From Marisimplicoccus sp964437815 (GTDB lineage Bacteria > Bacteroidota > Bacteroidia > Flavobacteriales > Flavobacteriaceae), in NCBI GenBank assembly GCA_964437815.1, contig CAYTIE010000005.1, positions 1 to 58,327 of the forward strand: a stretch of DNA of 58,327 bases, written 5' to 3'. The translations under genes and the position numbers were made by a program. The notes under the pieces were generated by a model that did no database searches, was not told the DNA's origin, and worked only from the letters and a program-made list of their open reading frames with translations. How positions within the stretch are numbered: the first letter of the stretch is position 1; every line of letters begins with the position of its first letter. Of this stretch, positions 18,890 to 28,371 are shown one piece after another.

Positions 18890-20101
18890 TTATCTATTTA
18901 AAATATTCTCATAGAGCATTTTATATTTATTACCTATGAATTCTAATTTTGTTTGTTCCGACATTTGTAATGAATTTTTTATCAAATAATCATCTTTAAG
19001 ATTTTTAAAGACCCAATCAATACCATCTTTCAAGGAAATTGCATCCAAGGGTTTAGCTTTATAACCATTAACTTTATGATCAATGATTTCTGAAAGCCCA
19101 TTATGATCAAATAATACTATTGGTAATCCACACATTTGTGCTTCCTGTGAAATAAGAGGTGTATTATCATTTAATGATGGCAAAACTAAGCAATCTGCAG
19201 AATTATATAAATCACAAAGTTCTAAATCATCATCTATTCTCTCTTTAAAGAAAATATTTCCTTTAAATTTCATTTTAAAATCTAGGGGGTTTTTCATGCC
19301 AAGTATAACAAGGTCAAAATTAGTTTCTGTCAGTTGAATTGCTTTTTCTAAATATTGCCAACCTTTTCTTTTATTGTTTAGACCATTAGAACAACCAAAA
19401 ATTAATATTTTTCTATTTTTATCAAAGTTAAATTTTTTTTTGCACTCCTCTTTATTTTTTTTAAAGAAAATATTTTCGTCCACTGGCCATTTTATAATAT
19501 GACATTGAAATCTAGACATAATTTTACTATCCTTGACGCATTCATACATCCATTTATTTGGGACAACTATGTCCATAGGTCTTTTCCAAGATTTGATTTT
19601 TCTATTAATTAACCACTTATCAAGTGAGAAACTTTTTGATGTACTATAATTTTTATCTCTCCAAATCGCTTTATCATCATAACTGTCATAATGATTAATC
19701 CCAGTAAAGGGCCACATATCGCAAAGAGACCACACAATTGGTTTTTTTATTTTGCCTATATCTTCTATGCTTAAAAATTCATTAATCCAACACAAATGGA
19801 TTATATCACAATCAAAATTATTTAATTTTTTTCCTTGGAAAGTTGGAAATAACGAAGGACTTTGGTAACTAAAAGTTTTTTTTTTTTCAATCTTACAAAT
19901 ATTTCTATTTATCTTTTCTATATATTTTTCAAATATAAAATTATTTTTTTTGAAATAATTTTTTATGAATTCGAAGTTAGTATTTTTTTTTTTTACATAT
20001 ATATGAGATTCTATATTATTAATTTTTAATGATTTGAAAATATTAATAGCTGCTCTACCTCCACCACCTACATCAGAAAAAGATAAAATTAGCGACCTCA
20101 T
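18890..20101 (-). CDS. Glycosyltransferase family 4 (GT-B)
   Basis: A 403-residue GT-B enzyme. The N-terminal domain starts LSFSDVGGGGRAAIN, with the glycine-rich acceptor loop. The C-terminal domain has the nucleotide-sugar segment ILIFGCSNGLNNKRKGW and the family E-x7-E-like motif in LISQEAQMCGLPIV. It lies 1 nt after the fucosyltransferase-like gene. It probably elongates the same repeat unit. Confidence 0.85.
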   Translation of the reverse strand: MRSLILSFSDVGGGGRAAINIFKSLKINNIESHIYVKKKNTNFEFIKNYFKKNNFIFEKYIEKINRNICKIEKKKTFSYQSPSLFPTFQGKKLNNFDCDIIHLCWINEFLSIEDIGKIKKPIVWSLCDMWPFTGINHYDSYDDKAIWRDKNYSTSKSFSLDKWLINRKIKSWKRPMDIVVPNKWMYECVKDSKIMSRFQCHIIKWPVDENIFFKKNKEECKKKFNFDKNRKILIFGCSNGLNNKRKGWQYLEKAIQLTETNFDLVILGMKNPLDFKMKFKGNIFFKERIDDDLELCDLYNSADCLVLPSLNDNTPLISQEAQMCGLPIVLFDHNGLSEIIDHKVNGYKAKPLDAISLKDGIDWVFKNLKDDYLIKNSLQMSEQTKLEFIGNKYKMLYENILNR

Positions 20102-20102
20102 T

Positions 20103-21137
20103 TTAATAACCTCCTAAAGAGGTTGGGATATAAGATTTAAATTTCCATCTTAAGTAACTAACAAATGCATTTTTACTATTTCTAGTATTTACTATTCTAT
20201 CAATAAAAAAATTTTTATCATTAGACATAAATTTTGCAAAATCAGATATATTTGATTCTGAACAAACTAGATAATTTAATTTTGATAAAATCAAAACTTC
20301 AATTAAAGACTCCTTTCCTACTTTATATCTATGATTTTTTCTTTTAAAATTTGAAAAGTCAGATGATTTTATTGATCTAAAAGAATTCAAAAATATTAAT
20401 CTTTTTCCATATTTTTGTTTCATAATTTCAAGATAATCTGGATCTTCTGTTACTAAAAATATATTTTTCCTATTTTTATTTTTTAAAGCCTTGTCCAATT
20501 TATTAAAAATTTGCTTTCTTGATGGGGGTTGTGGATGATTTGGTAAAAACTTATGATCAGTCCCTCGCCAATGAAGTCCTACAGTGTTAAGTTTATTAAT
20601 CTTTAACTTTTTATAAATCTTATCTACTTCTTTAAGAATATTGTTATTTATTCGAATATATTTTTTGTATGCATTTAAAATATCCTTATGTTTTTTAAAT
20701 GCTCTAAATTTATAATTTTTAAAAGTTGAATTACTTGTAATAATTACATTTTTACTTTTATAGACATTTTCTAATTTAACTTTTGATGTTTGGTTAAAAT
20801 AATATTTCCAGGAGTTTAAAGTATTATTTACTTTGTTTTTCTCATTGTAAAAGCCTTCAAAATTATGCATATCAACAACAGGAGTTAACTTTAATTTATT
20901 ACATATTGCTAAGTGGTTTAAAACAAATAATATATTTGAAAACAAACCTCCTCCGACTTTTCTTTGAATAACATAAAAAATTTTATTTTTATTTTTATTG
21001 CCAAATTTATGATATTGAAGATTTTTATAATTATTTACGATATTATGAGAAATTAGTAATTTTTTTTTTGTTTTAATTTTCCGATTTTGTGAGTCAAACA
21101 TCAATTTGTATAAATAATTTTTAATTCTTAATTTCAT
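20103..21137 (-). CDS. Fucosyltransferase-like protein (NodZ/O-FucT superfamily)
   Basis: A 344-residue protein with features of the GT23/O-fucosyltransferase superfamily: a glycine-rich GGGLFSNIL loop near residue 80 after a basic N-terminal part, the GDP-binding GLHWRGTDHK motif in the middle, and KNIFLVTEDPDYLE followed by a C-terminal LVCSESNISDFA region. A GDP-fucose donor would be supplied by gmd and fcl at 4-1975. It is the first gene of the minus operon and faces the plus GT4 gene at 21282 across 144 nt. The assignment to fucose is inferred from motif and context. Confidence 0.65.
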   Translation of the reverse strand: MKLRIKNYLYKLMFDSQNRKIKTKKKLLISHNIVNNYKNLQYHKFGNKNKNKIFYVIQRKVGGGLFSNILFVLNHLAICNKLKLTPVVDMHNFEGFYNEKNKVNNTLNSWKYYFNQTSKVKLENVYKSKNVIITSNSTFKNYKFRAFKKHKDILNAYKKYIRINNNILKEVDKIYKKLKINKLNTVGLHWRGTDHKFLPNHPQPPSRKQIFNKLDKALKNKNRKNIFLVTEDPDYLEIMKQKYGKRLIFLNSFRSIKSSDFSNFKRKNHRYKVGKESLIEVLILSKLNYLVCSESNISDFAKFMSNDKNFFIDRIVNTRNSKNAFVSYLRWKFKSYIPTSLGGY

Positions 21138-21281
21138 GGGTTTTAATTCAAAAATATATTCTAAATTTTTGAAAAATTAATATAATATAAATTCAATATT
21201 TAAATAATTAATTATATTTAACTTAAAAGTAAATATAATTTTGACTTAGGATCATTAAAATTTAATTATAGAATTTTTTTT

Positions 21282-22379
21282 ATGAAAAACTTGGTACTCT
21301 TTAATCCTTCAATTGAAGGTGGTGGCGTTGAAAAGAATTTAGAAATGATAATAAATCATTTTTCAAAACATATTAATTCAAAAGTATATCTAATATCTTG
21401 CGATAAAATATTAGATACTAATAGTAAAATAAATTATATTAAGCCTATAATAAATGTAAGAACAAGAAATAGGTTCTTTAAATATTTAATATGTTTGATT
21501 TCATTAATTAAATTTTATTTTAAAGATAAAAAATTTGTAATTTTATCTTTTCAGGCAAACGTATATGCAATTATTTTAGCTAAAATTTTAAGACAAAAAA
21601 TTATAGTGCGTGCAAATTCTGCACCTTCAAAATGGATAAATATTTATAAAATTCCAATTTTAAGATTTTTTTATAAACTGGCAGATAAAGTTATAGTAAA
21701 TAGTTTTAATTTTAAAAAAGAAATTGACAGAAAATTTAAAATTAAATCTTTTGTAATTTATAATCCTTTAAATTCAAAAAAAATATTAAAATTATCAAAA
21801 GTAAGAAAAAAATTTCCATTTTTTGATAACTACAAAAAATCAATTAAATTGATCAACGTTGGTAGATTAACCTATCAAAAAAATCAAATTGATCTTTTAA
21901 AAATAATAAATAAATTAAAAAATAAAATACCAATTAAGCTATTGATAATTGGAAATGGTTCTAAAGATATTATCTTACAAAAATATATAAATAAATTTGG
22001 ATTAAAGAGCCATGTAAAAATTATGGGATTTAACAAAAATCCATATATTTATCTTCTCAAATCAGATATTTTTATACTTACCTCCCTCTATGAAGGATTA
22101 CCCAATGTTCTTTTAGAGGCAACTTTATTAAAAAAACTTTGTATATCTTATAATTGTAAAACTGGTCCTTCTGAGATTTTATTAAATGGAAAGGGAGGTA
22201 TATTGGTTAATGAGGGAGACTTTGAAAAAATTATACATGAAATTCAAATTTTTTATAAAAATCAAAAATCAAATAATTATAAAAGAATGATAAGTATATC
22301 TTATAAAAATTCGAATAAATATGATTATCAAAATCAACTTAAAAAATATGAAAAACTTATATTAAATTATCTAAAGTAA
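21282..22379 (+). CDS. Glycosyltransferase family 4 (GT-B)
   Basis: A 365-residue GT-B enzyme standing alone on the plus strand. It starts NPSIEGGGVEKN, has a nucleotide-binding domain from about residue 185 (LINVGRLTYQKNQ), and the donor-binding ILTSLYEGLPNVLLEAT, where the Glu pair belongs to the E-x7-E motif. Its 3' end overlaps the convergent GT2 gene by 13 nt. It looks like a single-gene insertion between two minus operons. Confidence 0.88.
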   Translation: MKNLVLFNPSIEGGGVEKNLEMIINHFSKHINSKVYLISCDKILDTNSKINYIKPIINVRTRNRFFKYLICLISLIKFYFKDKKFVILSFQANVYAIILAKILRQKIIVRANSAPSKWINIYKIPILRFFYKLADKVIVNSFNFKKEIDRKFKIKSFVIYNPLNSKKILKLSKVRKKFPFFDNYKKSIKLINVGRLTYQKNQIDLLKIINKLKNKIPIKLLIIGNGSKDIILQKYINKFGLKSHVKIMGFNKNPYIYLLKSDIFILTSLYEGLPNVLLEATLLKKLCISYNCKTGPSEILLNGKGGILVNEGDFEKIIHEIQIFYKNQKSNNYKRMISISYKNSNKYDYQNQLKKYEKLILNYLK

Positions 22380-23116
22380 AATATTTTATTTCTAATTTTA
22401 TTTAAAATTCTTAAAAGTATTATAAAAATTAAATAAATAAAATTTTGTTTATTCTTTATTCTCACTTTAGTTTCATAATATAGAGTTTCAAAAAATCCAA
22501 TCTTTGAAGATGCTCCGCTATTACTAAAATATCCTAAAAGTTCAGTTTTTTTTCCATTGGCATATTTATATTTTTTATTTTTAAATAATTTAAAAAATAG
22601 ATCATAATCAGCACAATATTTTAAATTAATGTCATATAATCCAATTTCTTTTTGAACAGACTTTTTGATAAAAAAACTAACTGAATGTGAAGGATAGCAG
22701 TTGAATTTATAATCTACATGCTCTGGGTTAAAATGGTAGAAGATTTTTCTTTTTTTAATAGCTCCAAAAAAATAATCTATTTCAGAATTTCTAAAGTATT
22801 TTTCTGCTATGTTTAGAGCATTTTTTGTATAGCAATCATCAGAATTTAATATACAAATTATTTTACCTTCTGAAATCTTGATACCTCTATTAATTGCTTC
22901 CCACATATTGTTATCTTTTTTAAAAATAATTTTATCTATTTTTTTTTTATACTGTAGAATTAATTCTTGAGTCCTATCATTAGAACCACCATCAATTACA
23001 ATATACTCAAAATTTTTATACTTTTGAGACAAAACACTTTCTATACATCTTTTAATAGTTTTTTGATTATTTAAAACTACAGTTATAATTGAAAAAAGTA
23101 TTTTTTTTTTATACAT
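22367..23116 (-). CDS. Glycosyltransferase family 2
   Basis: A 249-residue GT-A enzyme. It has SIITVVLNNQKTI at the start, YIVIDGGSNDRTQE, and ILNSDDCY as the metal-binding site, in the pattern of WcaA/colanic-acid-type transferases. It is the last gene of a minus operon (8-nt overlap with the GT4 gene upstream) and ends inside the convergent plus GT4 gene. Specificity unknown. Confidence 0.87.
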   Translation of the reverse strand: MYKKKILFSIITVVLNNQKTIKRCIESVLSQKYKNFEYIVIDGGSNDRTQELILQYKKKIDKIIFKKDNNMWEAINRGIKISEGKIICILNSDDCYTKNALNIAEKYFRNSEIDYFFGAIKKRKIFYHFNPEHVDYKFNCYPSHSVSFFIKKSVQKEIGLYDINLKYCADYDLFFKLFKNKKYKYANGKKTELLGYFSNSGASSKIGFFETLYYETKVRIKNKQNFIYLIFIILLRILNKIRNKIFYFR

Positions 23117-24248
23117 ATTTTGAAAAGTTTTTGTAAAATTTAAATAATGAAAAATTTTTTGTATATATTTTCATATTAATTACTTTTTTTAATATATTTT
23201 TTTCATTTTCGTTTTCGAAAGCTTTCAGTTTTTCAACAAGACCTTTCAATGAATTATACGGGTATAAATATCCATTATTTTCATTTTTAATTATTTCTAT
23301 TGGTCCACTTTTGCATGAATTGGAAATAACAGGTAAATTTGCAATTCCAGCTTCTATTAATATAAAACCAGGATCCTCCCAAAGAGAGGTGCATATTAAA
23401 GCTTTCGCATTTAAAAAATATTTATAAACATTTTTTTTAAAACCTACAAACTTAATGTAATTACTTACTTTAAGAGAGTGGCTTAAATTATTTAATTTAC
23501 TGCGATCTTCTCCGTCTCCAATAACAATTACATTTATTTTTTTTCTATAAATTTTATTATATTCATATACTGCTCTAATTAAAAATTCGAAATTTTTTTG
23601 CTTAGTTAATCTCCCAGCAGCAATATAAAATTTTTTATTTTTATAAGTTGGTTTTTTTTTTCTCAGATTGTAAATATCTTTATATGAAAAAATAGGATCT
23701 CTAATAAAATGAAACTTATTTTCGAAATATGGAAATTTTTTTTTTAAGATTTCATTTGTTATTTCTGTCGGAGAAAAAATCCATTTTACCTTTGAAAGTA
23801 CTAATTTCCAAAAATACAATCTAATAATATTAAGTTTTGGAAAACCTGAAATTCTCAAAATAATTTTTGTATTGAGTGAAAATAAAAAATTGATTACAAG
23901 TGGCAAAAAAGTAATTAGTGTTATAATAAGATAATCTGGTTTTTTAATTTTAAGTATTCTTAGTAAAGGGATAAAACTTAGGAAAAAAACTTTCAAATAG
24001 AAAAGTCGACTAAAAATGAAACCTTTTTTTTTTACAAAAGGTAAATCTTTTTTTATATTTAAGTTTATAAACTTTACACCTATTTCTTCTAGTGAATCAA
24101 GGTATTTATCCCATTCTCCAAAAACATTAATTACTGTTAATGAAAAATTTTTATTTCCAAATTTCCTTATAGATAAAAGTGAATTTAAAGTAGATTTTGT
24201 TGTTCCAACATAATCGATAAATGGTGACCAGACAAAAATTTTTTTCAT
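23109..24248 (-). CDS. Glycosyltransferase family 4 (GT-B)
   Basis: A 379-residue GT-B enzyme. The N-terminal domain has a serine-rich TKSTLNSLLS loop and a hydrophobic middle. The C-terminal domain starts with FYIAAGRLTKQKNF, contains VIGDGEDRSKL, and has CTSLWEDPGFILIEAG with the paired Glu of the family. It follows the radical SAM gene by 30 nt. It probably elongates the repeat unit. Confidence 0.88.
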   Translation of the reverse strand: MKKIFVWSPFIDYVGTTKSTLNSLLSIRKFGNKNFSLTVINVFGEWDKYLDSLEEIGVKFINLNIKKDLPFVKKKGFIFSRLFYLKVFFLSFIPLLRILKIKKPDYLIITLITFLPLVINFLFSLNTKIILRISGFPKLNIIRLYFWKLVLSKVKWIFSPTEITNEILKKKFPYFENKFHFIRDPIFSYKDIYNLRKKKPTYKNKKFYIAAGRLTKQKNFEFLIRAVYEYNKIYRKKINVIVIGDGEDRSKLNNLSHSLKVSNYIKFVGFKKNVYKYFLNAKALICTSLWEDPGFILIEAGIANLPVISNSCKSGPIEIIKNENNGYLYPYNSLKGLVEKLKAFENENEKNILKKVINMKIYTKNFSLFKFYKNFSKYV

Positions 24249-24278
24249 TTAAAAAAGTATTTTTTTGATCAAATTATA

Positions 24279-25823
24279 CTAAGTCGTTTCAGAGTACCAA
24301 TTATTACCTAACATCATTTTGATATTTTCTTTTCGTGATTTTATAGGTCCTAAATCAAATGGAATACCGAATTTTTTGTCTTCTTCTGCCTGATTAACTA
24401 ATGAAGTAATTACATGATCATAGGAGTCCATAAATCTTGAGTCGTCTTCTTCTAAATCTATGGGAATATTTTTTTGCAAATATTCTTTAATTATTTCTTC
24501 TAAGGATTTATCTTTGCTTATGCGTCCAATAATCATTTTCTTATTTCCTTCTCTATTCAAAAAACCTGCCTCTCTAAAAAGAAAAACATCACCAAAAAGA
24601 TCGATGGCAACAGAAATTTGGGTAAAGCCAAACTTTCTCATTTTATTTCCTTTAATTTTTACTAATCCTGAGTCTTGATGACCTTTAAAAAGAGATTCTA
24701 AAGAATATCCATAATCTACATACAAATCTGGGCATAATTTTTTTCGAATTTCTTCAAATCTAAATATATTTTCTCTCAATTTTTCTCTTTCTTGAAAATT
24801 CATAGATTTTTCCAACCTATACTTTCTTTCTACATCTCTTTTTTCAGAGTGGCTTGTTACACTTTGATAGTCATCTCTTAACGTTAAAAAATTAACTCCT
24901 TTACCATTATCAATTTCAGAATTAATTTCGGAAATTAATTTTGGTAATTCTAATAATTGATTCAAATTTTCTGGTATAACAATAAAATTAAACCCGAATT
25001 TCAAGTCTTTTTTTTTTTCATTTCTAACTTTTAAAAAATTGATTGTATTATTTTTTACTTGCTTATATCCTTTTTTAACTCTTGTTATAAATTCATAACT
25101 ATCAGTATCTATACCATACAAAGATATTCTAATCGAGTCAGCATAAAATAATCCGGGATTATTATTTAAATAGTTGGGTGTTAAAGAATAACCATTGGTA
25201 ATAACTGGCATTCTTTTTCCTGACTCACTTGCATACTTAATTATTTCTCCTAGTTTGGAGTTTGTTAGTGGCTCTAAACCTCCTGAAATTGAATATGCTG
25301 TATATTCTGGGCTTTCGTCAAAAAGTTTTTTATACATTTTTAATGAGTTATCCAATATAGAAAGTGGATATTTGGCATTTTGATTTCTTCCACAAAAACC
25401 ACAGTAAAACATACAAGATAGTCCTGGAAATAAAGCAATTCTTTTTGGAAAAAAATATTCATTTTTTAAAGTTTTTTCTGTTAAAGATGCAAATGGAATT
25501 ATTGAGTTCCAATATTTATTTGCAATTCCTTTTTTTAATATAAGATTTTGCATCATTTCTGATTGCGCTATAATAGCATTAATTTTAATCAATCTTTCTT
25601 TATCTATTTTTAATTCTTTAGATATTTCTGATTGAGTTACCCAAGGTTTTTTTGAAAAAATTTTAACAATTTTTTTAAAGCTATCTAGATTATCTAACAA
25701 AATACTATTGTTTCTAAAAAGCTTCTCACTTTTAATTTCTGAAACAAAAAATTTATTCACTTCTTCACTATTTCTTTCATCATCGTTGTTTAACCAATTA
25801 ATAATTTTTTCATTATTTATCAT
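24279..25823 (-). CDS. Radical SAM enzyme, possible sugar-modifying type
   Basis: A 514-residue radical SAM protein. About 125 residues precede the cluster motif, whose Cys are C137, C141 and C144 (CMFYCGFC), followed by GRN. A helical N-terminal region with a possible winged-helix-like segment (SEISKELKID) comes first. The length and large extra domain are unlike small activating enzymes. The sugar ammonia-lyase DesII type is one comparison to test, but I cannot assign it. It overlaps an FAD-dependent oxidoreductase gene by 4 nt, so both probably act on one substrate. Confidence 0.75.
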   Translation of the reverse strand: MINNEKIINWLNNDDERNSEEVNKFFVSEIKSEKLFRNNSILLDNLDSFKKIVKIFSKKPWVTQSEISKELKIDKERLIKINAIIAQSEMMQNLILKKGIANKYWNSIIPFASLTEKTLKNEYFFPKRIALFPGLSCMFYCGFCGRNQNAKYPLSILDNSLKMYKKLFDESPEYTAYSISGGLEPLTNSKLGEIIKYASESGKRMPVITNGYSLTPNYLNNNPGLFYADSIRISLYGIDTDSYEFITRVKKGYKQVKNNTINFLKVRNEKKKDLKFGFNFIVIPENLNQLLELPKLISEINSEIDNGKGVNFLTLRDDYQSVTSHSEKRDVERKYRLEKSMNFQEREKLRENIFRFEEIRKKLCPDLYVDYGYSLESLFKGHQDSGLVKIKGNKMRKFGFTQISVAIDLFGDVFLFREAGFLNREGNKKMIIGRISKDKSLEEIIKEYLQKNIPIDLEEDDSRFMDSYDHVITSLVNQAEEDKKFGIPFDLGPIKSRKENIKMMLGNNWYSETT

Positions 25824-26875
25824 CTTATTTTTTTCAAAAGTTCAAAAGCTACACTTATTGATGTATTCCATTTTCCTGAAAATAAAGTTATTATTTTGTT
25901 GTTTATAAAATCGATTCTATTCAATCTTTCATCTGTTTTCTCTTTATTTACCTCTATTGTTCTAACCAAATAAAACGAACCTATAAACTTTGCTTTATTA
26001 ATAAATTTAAAGAATAATTTACCATGTTTAATTATTTTTTTAAAATCAGATAATTTCACATCCTTAATTAATCCTATATTTATTAATCTTGATTTTTTTG
26101 ATTTAAATTTTGGATAATAACCTTTGACTATTTCAATTTTTGAAAACTTATTACTACTGAGAAGATGATAGTCAGTTCCTAAAAAAGGGTCAAGACATAG
26201 AAATTTTCCATCGATGATCATATAACTTTTATTTTTATAGATTTTTGGTAATTTTATAACTGTTTTTTCTACAAGTTCAAATTTATACTTTCTTTTGGGC
26301 TTAACACCTAGTTTTTTTAAAATAATATTGTTTTTATCATAAGTTGCAATGATTATTTTAAAATATTTTTGTAAATCTTTTTTTTTAAAATTTGAATTTA
26401 ACTTAATATTAATTTTTTTATTTATATTATTTTCTTCTAGTTTTTTTTTTATAATTTTTGTTATTTTAAAAATATTAAGGTTTTTTTCATTTGACAGTAT
26501 AGAGCCTTTAATTAAATTAAGTTCATTAAGCTTTACTTTTTTATAGTACAATTTATTAGTTTTTAAAAATTCAATATATTTTTTATATGATGTGAGAGAA
26601 CTCTTGTTAGAGACTCCATAATAATTTTTTGTTTTTCCAAATATATCTTTTCCATAAAATTTTATAAAATCTTTATTATTTTTTTGAACTTCCTTTAGCG
26701 TTTCAGGAGATCTAGGGTAATGATAACCTAGATGAAATCTTAATTGATTTGACGATGAAACTCCGCGCATAATATCTTTTTGAATCTCATAAAGATCAAT
26801 ATTATATTTTTTACTCAATACAAGAGCGGCACCTAATCCGAAGAATCCTGATCCTATAATTGCAATTTTTTTCAT
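25820..26875 (-). CDS. FAD-dependent oxidoreductase (NAD(P)-binding Rossmann-like)
   Basis: A 351-residue flavoprotein with an N-terminal dinucleotide motif GSGFFGLGAAL at residues 8-18, an acidic LYEIQ at the end of strand 2, and a conserved RFHLGYHYPRS block. The C terminus again carries an FAD-binding pattern (FSGKWNTSISVA). It resembles UDP-galactopyranose-mutase- or amine-oxidase-like proteins, yet is not a clear member. It starts 4 nt after the GT2 gene and overlaps the radical SAM gene by 4 nt. The substrate is unknown. Confidence 0.7.
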   Translation of the reverse strand: MKKIAIIGSGFFGLGAALVLSKKYNIDLYEIQKDIMRGVSSSNQLRFHLGYHYPRSPETLKEVQKNNKDFIKFYGKDIFGKTKNYYGVSNKSSLTSYKKYIEFLKTNKLYYKKVKLNELNLIKGSILSNEKNLNIFKITKIIKKKLEENNINKKINIKLNSNFKKKDLQKYFKIIIATYDKNNIILKKLGVKPKRKYKFELVEKTVIKLPKIYKNKSYMIIDGKFLCLDPFLGTDYHLLSSNKFSKIEIVKGYYPKFKSKKSRLINIGLIKDVKLSDFKKIIKHGKLFFKFINKAKFIGSFYLVRTIEVNKEKTDERLNRIDFINNKIITLFSGKWNTSISVAFELLKKIR

Positions 26876-26879
26876 TATT

Positions 26880-27581
26880 TTATTTTTTATAGTTTTGTTT
26901 TTTTAATCTGTAAATTAGATTAATAGTTTCAAATAATGCTCCAAAAACTTTTAAATCACTAAATTTAGATTTTCCATAAATCCTATTGAGGTAACTTATA
27001 TCTACTTCAATATATTTTGCATTATTATATAGAGATATAATAACCAAATATCTATGATCATTTTTTTTTAATTTTATATTTTTTATGTATTCAAATTTAA
27101 TAGCAAAAAATTGTGGGCTTGGCGTATTTATATTAATTTTTAAAAAATTATTTAACAATTTTTTATAAATATAAGCAGCAATTTTTTTTATTAATTTTGG
27201 TTTTTTTTGCTGGTTACCTATAACAACTTCATAGCCTAATAAAATTTTTTCAATAAAAATAGATATCTCTTTTGGATCATCTTGATAATCTCCATCCATA
27301 AATATTACATAATCAGCATTTATCACTTCAAATGCAGACTTGATTGCAGCGGTTTTTCCCAAATTTTTTTCATGTTTAATCAAAGTAAACATGCTTGGAT
27401 TATTTTCTTTGATAAATTTTTTTACTTCAATAGAACTATTGTCAGTCGAGGCATCATCAACTAGAACGACATGGAAATGGCATTTTTTATTTTTTTTAAT
27501 ATTGAAAATTAAATCTTCTAACTGCCTTATTATATTTCCTCTTTCATTATAAAATGGTATTAGAATAGTAATTTTGTACAT
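26880..27581 (-). CDS. GT2, polyprenyl-phosphate sugar transferase-like
   Basis: A 233-residue GT-A enzyme of the DPM1/ArnC-like group. It has ILIPFYNERGNI at the start, VLVDDASTDNS, NLGKTAAIKSAF, and FMDGDYQDDP as the metal site, as in polyprenyl-phosphate sugar synthases. No C-terminal helix pair is seen. It heads a minus operon. The GT-C-like gene at 28372-30018 could use its lipid-linked product. It is divergent from the Gfo/Idh-like gene with a 63-nt gap. Confidence 0.8.
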   Translation of the reverse strand: MYKITILIPFYNERGNIIRQLEDLIFNIKKNKKCHFHVVLVDDASTDNSSIEVKKFIKENNPSMFTLIKHEKNLGKTAAIKSAFEVINADYVIFMDGDYQDDPKEISIFIEKILLGYEVVIGNQQKKPKLIKKIAAYIYKKLLNNFLKININTPSPQFFAIKFEYIKNIKLKKNDHRYLVIISLYNNAKYIEVDISYLNRIYGKSKFSDLKVFGALFETINLIYRLKKQNYKK

Positions 27582-27644
27582 AGATTTATGTTTATAAATA
27601 TTATTATTTACATCAAGTAAATTTTATAAACATCAATTATTTAA

Positions 27645-28370
27645 ATGACTACTATTAAAAAATTAAAATCTGCAGGTGTTATAGGGAGAGGTAAATGGGG
27701 ACAAAAGGTCATAAAAATTTTAAGAGATTATTCCTCTATTAAATATATTATTGGAAGAAACACTGATTACAAAAAGTGTTCGACCAATATAGATTGGATT
27801 TTTATTTTAACTCCTAATAAAACACATTATAAAATATGTAAATTTTTTTTGAAAAAGAAAATCAATGTTTTTTGTGAAAAACCTCTTACTCCCAGTCTAA
27901 AACAAGCAAATAAACTTTATGATTTAGCAAAAAAAAATAAAGTTTTACTTTATGTTGATGATGTCGAGACTTTTAAAAACAAAAAAATCAAATTATTTAA
28001 TAATAATTATATTAGAAGGGAAAAGAAAGATAAGGGTAACATATATTCCTTAATTGAAAGGTTATTTTATCATGATGCATATTTGATTTATGATCAAATA
28101 AAAAAAAAGAAAGTTAAGATTAAAATTCTTAACCGTAAAAATTTAAATTTTAAATTAAATTTTAACAATAAAGTAATTAACTTTTATTATAATATTAAAT
28201 CGTCAATTAAAGTTCATAAGATCAACAAAATAAATTTATTATTGTTTCATGGTAATCCACTTAAAAAAATGATTATTTATGTCCTTTATGAATTGAAAAA
28301 CTGCTCAAAAAATAAAGAAAGAAGTTTATTTGCAATAAAAATCTGCAGTTTATTAAAAAAATATTATTAA
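27645..28370 (+). CDS. Short Gfo/Idh/MocA-type oxidoreductase
   Basis: A 241-residue protein with a Rossmann NAD-binding start (GVIGRGKWGQK, residues 11-21) and the family EKP motif in FCEKPLTPS. The usual family length is 320-380, so the C-terminal beta-sheet domain is short or partly missing, although the reading frame is clean. It may be a compact sugar dehydrogenase or a decayed gene. It stands alone on the plus strand and ends 2 nt before the convergent GT-C-like gene. Confidence 0.65.
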   Translation: MTTIKKLKSAGVIGRGKWGQKVIKILRDYSSIKYIIGRNTDYKKCSTNIDWIFILTPNKTHYKICKFFLKKKINVFCEKPLTPSLKQANKLYDLAKKNKVLLYVDDVETFKNKKIKLFNNNYIRREKKDKGNIYSLIERLFYHDAYLIYDQIKKKKVKIKILNRKNLNFKLNFNNKVINFYYNIKSSIKVHKINKINLLLFHGNPLKKMIIYVLYELKNCSKNKERSLFAIKICSLLKKYY

Positions 28371-28371
28371 A

